Below, one piece after another: positions 42,612-51,455 of a DNA stretch of 51,455 bases; position 1 is the first letter of the stretch, and each line of letters opens with the position of its first letter. Position numbers and translations under genes: made by a program. Where the stretch lies: assembly GCF_021474405.1 (NCBI RefSeq), contig NZ_JAKEIO010000046.1, positions 1 to 51,455 on the forward strand, in the 5' to 3' direction. The stretch is from [Streptosporangium] indianense (GTDB taxonomy: Bacteria; Actinomycetota; Actinomycetes; Streptomycetales; Streptomycetaceae). The notes under the pieces were generated by a model. That model was not told the origin of the DNA, did no database searches, and worked only from the letters and a program-made list of their open reading frames with translations.

Positions 42612-42689
42612 GTGGTGAAGCGCCCGGTCAAGGGCCTCTATAAGGGCCTCCACAAGGGCCTCTCCGGCGGTGACTTCGGGGAGCTGTGA
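42612..42689 (+). CDS. Possible 25-aa cationic repeat peptide
   Basis: A GTG at 42612 opens 25 codons reading VVKRPVKGLYKGLHKGLSGG and then DFGEL. Three 12-bp DNA units (42630-42641, 42642-42653, 42654-42665) encode KGLY, KGLH, KGLS. The peptide would be a short cationic amphipathic helix. The ribosome site (GGGGA, 9 bp upstream) is modest. It may be a real microprotein or only a minisatellite that happens to be open. Confidence 0.3.
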   Translation: MVKRPVKGLYKGLHKGLSGGDFGEL

Positions 42690-42924
42690 CGGGCCGCAGC
42701 CGCCGGCGTTGCCGATGCTCCGCCGCCTCCACCCGCCGTCGCCCCCGACCGGGCACCGGGTCACTCCCAGGGGCGGCGGCGTTGTCCACAGGCCGGGGGC
42801 GGTCCACAGCGCTCAGCGGGCCCGGCCCGGCGGCGGCAGTCTGGCAGACGCAGCCGTACGGGACGGGCCCGTACGCGTGTCGGCCCGGTGCGTTGTTCGT
42901 GGTCCGGGCGAGGGAGGGTTCGCG

Positions 42925-43389
42925 ATGAACGAGACGATGGTCTGCGCGGTGGGCAGGGTGGCGACGCAGCCGGTGTACCGGGAGATGGCGTCCGGCCCGT
43001 CGGCGAGGTTCCGGCTGGCGGTGACCGCGCGCTACTGGGACCGCGAGAAGAACACGTGGACCGACGGGCACACCAACTTCTTCACCGTCTGGGCCAACCG
43101 CCAGCTGGCCACGAACACGGCGGCCTCGCTGACGGTCGGTGAGCCCGTGATCGTGCAGGGCAGGCTGAAGGTGCGGACCGACGTGCGCGAGGGGCAGAGC
43201 TGGACGTCGGCGGACATCGACGCCGTCGCGATCGGTCACGATCTGGCGTGGGGCACCGCTGCCTTCAGGCGCGCGAGCAAGGCGGAGACGGCTCCGTCGT
43301 CGACCCAGCCCGAGCCCCATTGGGAAACCCCTCCCGAGGGTTCTCCGGAACCGGCTCAACCCGCGGCGTCGGCACCGGCTCTGACATGA
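42925..43389 (+). CDS. ssbB: Single-stranded DNA-binding protein, SsbB-like
   Basis: The 154-aa OB-fold protein begins MNETMVCAVGRVATQPVYRE and has RFRLAVTARYWDREKNTWTD, NFFTVWANRQLATNTAASL and VIVQGRLKVRTDVREG, the SSB core. The C-terminal tail is Pro/Ser-rich and ends SAPALT. It lacks the acidic DDDIPF-type tip that SsbA uses to recruit partners, which is the hallmark of streptomycete SsbB. In S. coelicolor SsbB supports chromosome segregation during sporulation. GAGGGAGGG lies 8 bp before the ATG. It is a single gene downstream of the GTPase pair. Confidence 0.88.
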   Translation: MNETMVCAVGRVATQPVYREMASGPSARFRLAVTARYWDREKNTWTDGHTNFFTVWANRQLATNTAASLTVGEPVIVQGRLKVRTDVREGQSWTSADIDAVAIGHDLAWGTAAFRRASKAETAPSSTQPEPHWETPPEGSPEPAQPAASAPALT

Positions 43390-43421
43390 CGTCAGCCATC
43401 TGCTGACTCTGCCCGAACTGC

Positions 43422-43474
43422 GGCTTATCGGCGAGTGCGCACCGAACGACCAGGGGTGGATTTGTCGATAAGCC
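43422..43474. promoter_or_regulatory. 9-bp inverted repeat between ssbB and the thioester protein gene
   Basis: ggcttatcg (43422-43430) and cgataagcc (43466-43474) are exact complements separated by 35 bp. A further gcgataacg follows at 43493. The spacing suits a looped protein-binding pair more than a terminator. Confidence 0.45.
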
Positions 43475-43567
43475 CTGCTCGCAGGGATCTTGGCGATAAC
43501 GATTCCGAGTCGGATCACTCGTCCGACCATCTGACCGGCGGGTGGCGTCCCCCGCGTCCCTAGGATG

Positions 43568-43599
43568 CCGGACATGGCTCTCGGGACACTTGTGTCCGG
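43568..43599 (+). other. Hairpin in the 5' region of the thioester protein gene
   Basis: ccggaca (43568-43574) pairs with tgtccgg (43593-43599) around an 18-base loop, 69 bp before the GTG start. It would lie in the 5' untranslated mRNA or promoter. Confidence 0.4.
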
Positions 43600-43667
43600 T
43601 GAAGCCTCTGATTCTGCAGGTGGGACCGTCCCCCCACGTCAACAGGTCCTGCTCGAAGGGGAATTTG

Positions 43668-45077
43668 GTGTTTGCTTCGTTCTCTGAGCTGTTCGTACAC
43701 AGGCGAGGCGCGGCCCGTCTCGCCACCGCGACGGTGGTGTCCGGGCTCGTCGCCGCGAGCGGGCTGGCCGGTGCCGGCCGGGCGGCCGCCGACGAGACGA
43801 CGCAGAGTCAGGGCGGGGCGGCCGCGACGATAGGCGGCCTCAAGACGTTCGGCGCGGCCGTGATACACGCCGGTAGCGGCGACCAGGAGATCTCGGCCGG
43901 CCTGTTCGAGATGTCCGTCGACGGCGGCGGCATGCTGCAGACGTACTGCGTCGATCTCCACAGCCCCACGCAGCGTGACGCCAAGTACCACGAGACGCCC
44001 TGGAGCAGCACGTCCCTGGGTGCCAACGAGGACGCCGGCAGGATCCGCTGGATCCTGCAGAACTCCTACCCGCAGGTGAACGACCTCGCGACGCTGGCGC
44101 GCAAGGCGGGCGTCCGGGGCCCGCTGACCGAGCAGGACGCGGCGGCCGGTACGCAGGTGGCGATCTGGCGCTACTCGGACGAGGCGGCCGTCGACGCCCT
44201 CGACCCGCAGGCCGAGCAGCTGGCGGACTACCTGGAGAAGCACGCCCGCAACCTGCCCGAGCCCCGCGCCTCCCTCACCCTCGACCCTCCCGCGGTCTCC
44301 GGCCGGCCGGGGGAGCTGCTCGGGCCGGTGACGGTGCGCACCAACGGAGGCAGCGCGACGGTCACCCCGCCCGCGGACGCCGCCACGAGCGGGGTGCGGG
44401 TCGTCGACAAGCAGGGCAAGGCCGTCACCTCCACGACCGACGGCGGCCAGGTGTTCTTCGACGTCCCGGAGGACGCGGCGGCGGGCACCGCGGATCTGAC
44501 CGTGCAGGCCTCGACCACCGTGCCGGTCGGCCGGGCCTTCGCCTCCGAGAGCCGCAGCCAGACGCAGATCCTGGCCGGTTCCAGCGAGTCGACGGTGTCC
44601 GCGACGGCCGGGGCGACGTGGGCGAAGCAGGGCCCGGTCCCGGCGGTGTCGGCGGCGAAGAACTGCGCCGAGGGCGGCGTCGACATCATCGCGTCCAACA
44701 AGGGCGACGAGCCGTACACCTTCGAACTGGCCGGTCTGCAGCACACCATCGCCGCGGGAGAGACCCGCACGGTGACGGTCCCGCTCCAGGAGGACCAGTC
44801 CTACGACTTCACGATCCACGGCCCCGGCGGTTTCCAGAAGCGCTTCACCGGTCTGCTGGACTGCCTGACCCGCGGAAGCGACACCGGCACCACGACCCAG
44901 ACCCTGAGCGGTCCGAGCCCGGCGACGGTGGGCGGCACGGCCACGGACACCAACCTCGCCGAGACGGGCGGCTCGGTCATCACGCCCATGATCGCGGGCG
45001 TGGCCATCGGCTTGGTCGTGATCGGCGGGGCGACGCTGATCGTGCTGCGGCGCAGGGAGCACACGGCGGGGGAGTGA
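43668..45077 (+). CDS. Thioester-domain surface protein with LAETG sortase signal
   Basis: This 469-aa wall protein has a signal peptide (TATVVSGLVAASGLAGAGRA, cleaved near AAADE). A Gram-positive thioester domain follows, with Cys94 in QTYCVDLHSP and Gln163 in GTQVAIWRYSDEA expected to form an internal thioester, and RIRWILQNSYPQ between them. Two or more beta-sandwich stalk regions follow, one with a Cys pair (AAKNCAEGG and LLDCLTRG). The sortase site NLAETGGS precedes a hydrophobic helix and LRRREH tail. Thioester adhesins bond covalently to amines on target surfaces. GTG at 43668 follows AAGGGGAA. LAXTG is a typical Streptomyces sortase E signal. Confidence 0.87.
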   Translation: MFASFSELFVHRRGAARLATATVVSGLVAASGLAGAGRAAADETTQSQGGAAATIGGLKTFGAAVIHAGSGDQEISAGLFEMSVDGGGMLQTYCVDLHSPTQRDAKYHETPWSSTSLGANEDAGRIRWILQNSYPQVNDLATLARKAGVRGPLTEQDAAAGTQVAIWRYSDEAAVDALDPQAEQLADYLEKHARNLPEPRASLTLDPPAVSGRPGELLGPVTVRTNGGSATVTPPADAATSGVRVVDKQGKAVTSTTDGGQVFFDVPEDAAAGTADLTVQASTTVPVGRAFASESRSQTQILAGSSESTVSATAGATWAKQGPVPAVSAAKNCAEGGVDIIASNKGDEPYTFELAGLQHTIAAGETRTVTVPLQEDQSYDFTIHGPGGFQKRFTGLLDCLTRGSDTGTTTQTLSGPSPATVGGTATDTNLAETGGSVITPMIAGVAIGLVVIGGATLIVLRRREHTAGE

Positions 45078-45131
45078 CCAGGGCGAACGCCGTTCCCTTC
45101 CCCCAGGTTCGCTGGTCCGGCCGTGGTGAGG

Positions 45132-45533
45132 TCAGGCGGCGAGAGGCACCTGCTCTCCCTCTGCCGGGATCTGGTAGTGAGCCCAGATCTGGTTCATCTC
45201 GTGCTGGTAGTAGAGCGGGTACAGACCGGCCACGATGAAGAGGATGAGGCCGATCCAGGGGTTGCACTCCTGCTCCATCCCGGCGGACCGCTCCATGCGG
45301 GCGATGCGCAGACCGGTGTTGTAGACGGAGACGAAGGGGGGAACGATCAGCAGCCAGCCGAGGGTGATGGCCACGACCGCCATGGCCGGGTTGACCTCGA
45401 TCCGGCCGTCGAAGTCCCGGGCCTCGCGGTTGATCTTGTAGTACCAGACCAGGTGGTAGATGCCCAGAGTGATCAGGGGCCAAATCAGCCAGACGAGAAA
45501 TATGTTGCGGGTTTTTCCAGCGCGACCTGACAT
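45132..45533 (-). CDS. DUF4234-type integral membrane protein
   Basis: The 133-aa protein starts MSGRAGKTRNIFLVWLIWPL and has about three to four hydrophobic helices: IFLVWLIWPLITLGIYHLVW, VVAITLGWLLIVPPFVSVYN and PWIGLILFIVAGLYPLYYQH. The motif TLGIYHLVWYYKINREAR and the closing EMNQIWAHY are those of the DUF4234 family. GGGAGG precedes the ATG at 45533. Function is unknown. It is convergent with the thioester protein gene, and its start lies 367 bp from that of ettA. Confidence 0.82.
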   Translation of the reverse strand: MSGRAGKTRNIFLVWLIWPLITLGIYHLVWYYKINREARDFDGRIEVNPAMAVVAITLGWLLIVPPFVSVYNTGLRIARMERSAGMEQECNPWIGLILFIVAGLYPLYYQHEMNQIWAHYQIPAEGEQVPLAA

Positions 45534-45900
45534 GACACACCTCCCATATATCCAGTTCATCACGGTCAGCACTGGGGCGCGCGGGGTGAGATGAAACGCC
45601 TGAGGCGCAGGTCAGCGCGTTACGACGCCGTCAATGCGGGCGGCGAGCGCGGAGCGATCACGCGGCAGGGGTGAAGCGCCATCCCGCCGCGGGCAGCCGA
45701 GTGATCACCTCCGGGCCGTCCCTGGGCCGCGCGAGGGTGCCCGAGGCCGACCGACGGCTACCGGCAGTGACTCCCAGCCGTCCATGACAAAGAACAAGGT
45801 CAGGCGCCCCCGGCCAGACGCGTTTCCGCCCAGGGGTAGCGGTACGGCAAGATGGGGTGTATCTGCCCACTGCCAGTTTCAAGCTGCCGGACGGTTTCTC
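45534..45900. other. Divergent region between the DUF4234 gene and ettA
   Basis: No separate gene is supported. The ettA frame is open back to 45634 but without bias or ribosome site. Promoters for both flanking genes must lie here. No confident -35/-10 pair was found. Confidence 0.4.
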
Positions 45901-47565
<1,665 letters not shown>

Positions 47566-47571
47566 TCGATC

Positions 47572-47985
47572 TTGCGGCACCTCTACCGCTGCCCGCTGCG
47601 CTGGGCGGACATGGACGCGTACGGCCACGTCAACAACGTGGTGTTCCTCCGCTACCTGGAGGAGGCCCGTATCGACTTCCTGTTCCGCCCGGAGAAGGAC
47701 TTCAAGCAGGGGTCCGTGGTGGCGCGCCATGAGATCGACTACAAGCGGCAGCTCGTCCACCGGCACCACCCGGTCGACATCGAGCTGTGGGTCACGGAGA
47801 TAAGGGCCGCGTCCTTCACCCTCACCTACGAGGTGAAGGACGACGACCAGGTCTACGTGCGGGCCTCGACGGTGATCGTGCCGTTCGACTTCGAGGCCCA
47901 GCGCCCGCGCCGGATCACCGCGGAGGAGCGGGAGTTCCTGCGCGCGTACCTGGACGACGCCGAGGAGGAGGCCGTCGCCGCATGA
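47572..47985 (+). CDS. Acyl-CoA thioesterase, 4HBT/YbgC-like hotdog fold
   Basis: The 137-aa protein has the family motif RWADMDAYGHVNNVVFLRYL with the catalytic Asp, then EEARIDFLF and HEIDYKRQLVHRHHPVDIEL. It hydrolyses acyl-CoA thioesters in the cytosol, with an unknown acyl group. The TTG start at 47572 lies 6 bp after the ettA stop. The gene overlaps the next by 4 bp (ATGA), making a three-gene operon. Confidence 0.88.
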   Translation: MRHLYRCPLRWADMDAYGHVNNVVFLRYLEEARIDFLFRPEKDFKQGSVVARHEIDYKRQLVHRHHPVDIELWVTEIRAASFTLTYEVKDDDQVYVRASTVIVPFDFEAQRPRRITAEEREFLRAYLDDAEEEAVAA

Positions 47986-48650
47986 CGGTGCTCCACCTCG
48001 CCGACGAGGGGGAGGCGGCGGATCTCGCCGCCTTCCTCTCCCGGCTGCTCCACTACGACCGTGGGGCCGCGGTGCGTCTGCAGGCCGCGGGCACCGCACT
48101 GGCCGTCTTCGGGCGGCCGCCGTCCTTCGAGGTGCTCGCCGTGCGGGCGGTGCGGCTGGCGAAGCCGTACGAGAAGGGTCTCGAGGTCACGCTGGACGTG
48201 ACCGTGTCCGCCGGGGAGTTCCTGGAGACGGTGGACGAGAAGGCCTGCACGGCCGTCGTGCCGAGCGCGGTGACCGGGCCGCCGTGGGCGGGTGTGCTGC
48301 CGCCCCGCAGCGGCTGGCGGGCCGAGCCGGGGCTGCCGGCGCCGGAGGCGTTGCGCGAGCTGGTGACCGCCGTCGTCGCCGAATTCCGATCGCGTACGCA
48401 GGAGTTGCCCCCCGAGGCGCGCACGCGGGCCGAGCTGGACCGGATCGGGCGGGACGTCTGGTCCCGTACGGTCGGGGACACCCGGCTGCCCGTCCGGGCC
48501 GTGCATGCGGCGCATTCCCTCGGTTTCCTGCGGCCCGGGGTGCCGCCGGCCCTGTTCTCGTCGGGCGCGTGGCTGAGGCTGCGCACGCCGTACGGGTCCG
48601 TCGCCGTACGCCGCGCCGGGCTCGGGGCCCTGGACGTCAGCGTCCGCTGA
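47982..48650 (+). CDS. Conserved hypothetical protein
   Basis: The 222-aa product begins MTVLHLADEGEAADLAAFLS and has no membrane segment, signal or metal motif that I recognise. Features are GRPPSFEVLAVRAVRLAKPY, TVSAGEFLETVD and a C-terminal half rich in Arg and Leu ending LGALDVSVR. It looks globular with alternating alpha and beta segments. Its start overlaps the thioesterase stop, so it is likely coexpressed with the thioesterase and ettA. No function is proposed. Confidence 0.75.
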   Translation: MTVLHLADEGEAADLAAFLSRLLHYDRGAAVRLQAAGTALAVFGRPPSFEVLAVRAVRLAKPYEKGLEVTLDVTVSAGEFLETVDEKACTAVVPSAVTGPPWAGVLPPRSGWRAEPGLPAPEALRELVTAVVAEFRSRTQELPPEARTRAELDRIGRDVWSRTVGDTRLPVRAVHAAHSLGFLRPGVPPALFSSGAWLRLRTPYGSVAVRRAGLGALDVSVR

Positions 48651-48680
48651 GCGGCGCGCCCCGGACACGCGTCACGGGCG

Positions 48681-49094
48681 TCAGCCGGCCGTGTTGACCA
48701 TCGATGCCGCCGCGTACGTCAGGTACTTCCACAGCGTGTGCTCGTGCTCCTCGGACAGGCCGAGTTCCTCGACGGCGACCCGCATGTGCTTCAGCCACGC
48801 GTCGTGCGCCGCCCGGTCGACCGTGAAGGGCGCGTGCCGCATCCGCAGCCGGGGGTGGCCGCGGTTGTCGCTGTACGTCGTCGGGCCGCCCCAGTACTGG
48901 ATGAGGAACAGCGCGAGGCGCTCCTCGGCCGGGCCCAGGTCCTCCTCGGGGTACATGGGCCGCAGCAGCGGGTCCTCGGCGACTCCCTCGTAGAAACGGT
49001 GGACGAGCCGACGGAAGGTCTCCTCCCCGCCGACCTGCTCGTAGAAGGTCTGCTCCTGAAGCGTGCCGCGCCGAATCTCATTCACGCGATCCAT
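48681..49094 (-). CDS. glbO: Truncated haemoglobin, group II (GlbO)
   Basis: The 137-aa globin has FYEQVGGEETFRRLVHRFYE, then MYPEEDLGPAEERLALFLIQ and YWGGPTTYSDNRGHPRLRMRH with the proximal His in RMRHAPFTVD, and a Trp in DAWLKHM typical of trHbO (G8 Trp). It binds haem and O2/NO in the cytosol and may help respiration or NO detoxification. The start ATG at 49094 gives the usual length. It faces the hypothetical protein gene convergently, separated by 30 bp. Confidence 0.9.
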   Translation of the reverse strand: MDRVNEIRRGTLQEQTFYEQVGGEETFRRLVHRFYEGVAEDPLLRPMYPEEDLGPAEERLALFLIQYWGGPTTYSDNRGHPRLRMRHAPFTVDRAAHDAWLKHMRVAVEELGLSEEHEHTLWKYLTYAAASMVNTAG

Positions 49095-49200
49095 GGTCTC
49101 AGACGCTCCGGCATAGGACTCAAGACCTAGGACCCGGCCCCCGCCGTCGGGCCGCTGCCGTCGGGACTCGGCCGTCGGGCCCTGCCCCTACTGTGGAGAC

Positions 49201-50184
49201 ATGGGCGGGCACGCACCCGGCAGGGAACCCGACGGTCTCGCGGACGCCGCGCGAGCGGCGCTGGTGCGGCGGATCGAGGCGAGCGGCGCCGGGTCCGGCG
49301 ACCCGGGCTGGCGGGAGGCCTTCGCGGCCGTCCCACGGCATCTGTTCGTGCCGTACTACTACGTCGGTGTCGCCGGCGGCTACGAGCGCCGCTGGGCCGA
49401 GAGCACCGACCCCAGGGCGCGGGAGCGGTGGCTGCGCGGCGCCTACGAGGACACCCCGCTGGCCACCCGGCTGCGCGACGGCGAGCTGCTGTCCTCCAGC
49501 AGCCAGCCGTCGCTGATGGCGGACATGCTGGCCGCGCTGGAGGTGCGGGACGGTCACACGGTCCTGGAGATCGGCGCCGGCACCGGCTACAACGCGGCGC
49601 TCCTGGCCCACCGGCTGGGCGACGACAACGTCACGACCGTCGACCTCGACCCCGAGATCACCGAGTCGGCCCGCCGGCACCTGGCGGCCGCCGGGTACCA
49701 CCCGGTGGTCGTCACCGGCGACGGCGCCCGGGGCGTGCCGGAGCGTGCGCCGTTCGACCGGATCATCGCCACCTGCGCCCTGGGCGGCGTCCCGCGCGCC
49801 TGGGTGGCCCAGAGCCGCCCCGGGGGCCGGATCCTCGTGCCGCTGGCCACCGGGCTGGTCCTGCTGACGGTGAGCGGTACGGGGCACGCCGAGGGACGCT
49901 TCCTGCACACGCCCGCCTACTTCGTGCCGCTGCGCGGTGCCGGCCGGCCCGGGGGCGAGCCGATGCAGCTGGGCGGGGTGCCGCACCGGGCCCGGGAGGA
50001 CGACCTGTTCCGGTTCCTGCTGGCCCTGACCCGGGGCAGCCTGGACCCGCAGGAGGCCCACGCGCTGTGGGAGCAGGAGGGCAGACCGCAGCGCGAGCGT
50101 TACGGCATCACGGTCGGCGAGGAGGCGGAATGGGCCTGGCTGGACGACCCGGAGGGGCCGTACGCCTGGCCCCTCCCGTCGTGA
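49201..50184 (+). CDS. SAM-dependent methyltransferase, PCMT-like
   Basis: The 327-aa protein has FAAVPRHLFVPYYYVGVAGG at the N-terminus, SSSSQPSLMADMLAALEV, and the SAM-binding loop VLEIGAGTGYNAALLAHRLG, then TVDLDPEITESARRHLAAAG and VVVTGDGARGVPERAPFDRI. This matches protein-L-isoaspartate O-methyltransferases. It exceeds the ~215 aa of classical PCMT by about 100 residues at the C-terminus, like actinobacterial variants that sometimes methylate RiPP peptides. No peptide precursor is adjacent. GGAGA lies 3 bp before the ATG. It is convergent with the FHA protein gene. Confidence 0.85.
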   Translation: MGGHAPGREPDGLADAARAALVRRIEASGAGSGDPGWREAFAAVPRHLFVPYYYVGVAGGYERRWAESTDPRARERWLRGAYEDTPLATRLRDGELLSSSSQPSLMADMLAALEVRDGHTVLEIGAGTGYNAALLAHRLGDDNVTTVDLDPEITESARRHLAAAGYHPVVVTGDGARGVPERAPFDRIIATCALGGVPRAWVAQSRPGGRILVPLATGLVLLTVSGTGHAEGRFLHTPAYFVPLRGAGRPGGEPMQLGGVPHRAREDDLFRFLLALTRGSLDPQEAHALWEQEGRPQRERYGITVGEEAEWAWLDDPEGPYAWPLPS

Positions 50185-50202
50185 ACGATCCGGTGAGCGG
50201 TC

Positions 50203-51455
50203 TCAGCCGCGGCGGATCGTGATCGTCGTCCAGGCGCCCACGTGCACCCGGTCGCCGTCCTGGAGCGGTACGGGGACGAAGGGCTGGATCGGTTCGTCCG
50301 AGCCGTTGACCGTCGTGCCGTTGGTCGAGTTCTGGTCGACGACCGCCCAGTTGCCGTCCGGCTGCTGCACCAGCACCGCGTGCTGGTGCGAGACGCCCGG
50401 GTCCTCCGGCGGCGTCGACAGGTCGATGTCGGGGGTGTCGCCGGTGGAGTGCCGGCGGCGGCCGATCGTGAGCTGGTTGCCGGTGAGCGTGCGCTGCTGC
50501 TCGGGCGAGTACGCGGGCAGGTTGAGGCCCGCCGCCTCGGGGCCGGAGCGCTGCATCATCGCCATGAAGTAGTCACGGTCCGGGCCGATGGTCGCGGTCC
50601 ACGTCGCGGGTCCCTGCGGCGCCTGGGGCTGCTGCGGGAAGCCGCCGGGGCCGGGCGGGGCCTGGGTCCCGCCGGGCTGCGGGTAGCCGTAGCCGCCCTG
50701 ACCGGGACCACCGGGGCCGCCGGGACCACCCTGGCCGCCCGGGCCGGACGTCGGCGGGGAGATCACCCAGTCGTCGTCACCGCCGCCGAAGGGCGGACCG
50801 CCCTGCTGCGGGGGCCGCCGGGTCTCCTGGGGGAACCCGGGCGGGGCCGGCGGACCGGACGGGTGGAACGCCTGCGGGGCACCGGGGCCGCCGGGACCGG
50901 GCGGGGTCGGCCGCGAGGGGTCGGCACCGAAGCCACCGGGGCCGCCGGGTCCGCCCGGGCCGGGAGGGCCGCCGAAGGCGCCCGGGCCGCCGGGGCCGGG
51001 CTGGGTCTGCGCGGCGCCGGGCTGCGGGTAGCCGTAGCCGCCGCCCTGCGGGCCGCCGGGACCGCCGGGGCCGGGGTGGCCGGACGGGTCGCCGCCGAAC
51101 GGCGGGATCGGCTCGGCCGGGCGGTTCACCTGGGACGGGCGGGAGCCCTGGTACTCGTAGGAGTCACCGCCGCCGTACGACGGACCGGGCGGGCCCTGCC
51201 GGCCCGGCGGCGGGAAGTGCGCCCCGGGGCCGGACGGCGGGGCCGCGGGGGTGTACGACGTCGCCGTGTTCGTCAGGAAGTTCCACCGGCACTCCTCGCA
51301 GAACGGCGCGCCGCCCTCACGGGGCGTACGGCACTGCGGGCAGAGCTCCGGCTCGGCGTTAGGTACGGCGGACAGGTGCGGCGGGCGTCCACCGGGCTGG
51401 CCGCCGGGGCCCTGCGGGCCCCCCTGGCCGGCGGGGGGCGGGAAGCCGTAGCCAC
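50203..51455 (-). CDS. Zinc-ribbon and FHA-domain protein (5' end beyond window)
   Basis: The frame is open to the right edge, so the N-terminus is missing; at least 417 residues are present. A zinc-binding segment reads LCPQCRTPREGGAPFCEECR (two CxxC pairs). A very long Gly/Pro-rich linker follows, with many GGPGG and GYGYPQPG units. The C-terminal FHA domain has ITIGRRRHSTGDTPDIDLST, PGVSHQHAVLVQQ and VVDQNSTNGTTVNG, the phosphothreonine-binding surface. Such proteins are substrates and adaptors of Ser/Thr kinases in actinobacteria. A GTG at 51129 is not the real start because the zinc ribbon lies upstream. Confidence 0.85.
   Translation of the reverse strand, partial: GYGFPPPAGQGGPQGPGGQPGGRPPHLSAVPNAEPELCPQCRTPREGGAPFCEECRWNFLTNTATSYTPAAPPSGPGAHFPPPGRQGPPGPSYGGGDSYEYQGSRPSQVNRPAEPIPPFGGDPSGHPGPGGPGGPQGGGYGYPQPGAAQTQPGPGGPGAFGGPPGPGGPGGPGGFGADPSRPTPPGPGGPGAPQAFHPSGPPAPPGFPQETRRPPQQGGPPFGGGDDDWVISPPTSGPGGQGGPGGPGGPGQGGYGYPQPGGTQAPPGPGGFPQQPQAPQGPATWTATIGPDRDYFMAMMQRSGPEAAGLNLPAYSPEQQRTLTGNQLTIGRRRHSTGDTPDIDLSTPPEDPGVSHQHAVLVQQPDGNWAVVDQNSTNGTTVNGSDEPIQPFVPVPLQDGDRVHVGAWTTITIRRG

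Noticed and set aside
42541..42665. Short repeats as a CRISPR or origin-like iteron set
   Set aside because: There are only three units each, no spacers, no AT-rich region and no replication gene beside them.
49201..50184. RiPP-type O-methyltransferase cluster around the PCMT-like gene
   Set aside because: No precursor peptide, cyclase or transporter gene is adjacent, so a lanthipeptide or graspetide pathway is not supported.

Overview
The window is high-GC actinobacterial DNA, almost certainly from a Streptomyces chromosome. Supporting signs are GTG/TTG starts, strong GC bias at third codon positions, a tyrosinase operon with a MelC1-type cofactor, an SsbB-like short SSB, sortase-anchored surface proteins and an actinobacterial 6C-type small RNA. 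From memory, the order citrate synthase / copper ATPase / mmsA / melC / ssbB resembles the SCO2737-to-SCO2683 stretch of S. coelicolor. That is recalled synteny, not a search result.

Left part (1-17 kb). A proline-rich membrane protein is coupled to a NodB-deacetylase/GT2 synthase, probably making a surface polysaccharide. Next come a flavodoxin-fold quinone reductase with its ArsR-type regulator, a 56-aa membrane protein, a RecD2-like helicase, and citrate synthase followed by a terminator and a 6C-like RNA. The copZ-copA copper export pair has a CsoR-type operator. A TetR regulator is divergent from an MMPL/RND exporter with two operators between them. A zinc alcohol dehydrogenase and a 66-aa HTH protein close this part.

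Middle (17-28 kb). A myo-inositol catabolic operon runs iolC / aldolase-like barrel protein / repeat-bearing ORF where iolB might be expected / iolD / mmsA, with a good promoter and overlapping or closely spaced genes. Then follow a secreted subtilisin-like protease and a two-gene ABC system whose ATPase is fused to an extracytoplasmic alpha/beta hydrolase.

Surface-protein region (28-38 kb). This lower-density stretch holds small secreted proteins, including two tandem paralogues with a strictly alternating Asn/Thr segment. Each is preceded by a conserved ~115-bp leader, and a third diverged leader precedes a zinc-ribbon-like protein. It also has a 387-aa LPDTG wall-anchored repeat protein, melC1-melC2, a hydroxyacid dehydrogenase, a secreted probable seven-bladed propeller, and the scar of an integrated element: a tRNA 3' fragment plus an integrase pseudogene beside an intact tRNA-Arg(UCU).

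Right part (39-51 kb). Two tandem GTPases, ssbB, an LAETG thioester-domain adhesin-like protein, a DUF4234 membrane protein, the ABC-F factor EttA, a thioesterase, a truncated haemoglobin, a PCMT-like methyltransferase and a zinc-ribbon/FHA protein that runs off the window end.

The most unusual material is the 28-33 kb block: alternating Asn/Thr proteins, their repeated leaders, and a wall protein carrying a chaplin-like Cys-Gly-Asn motif. From memory this interval holds chaplin and rodlin genes in S. coelicolor, yet no canonical chaplin or rodlin is visible here.
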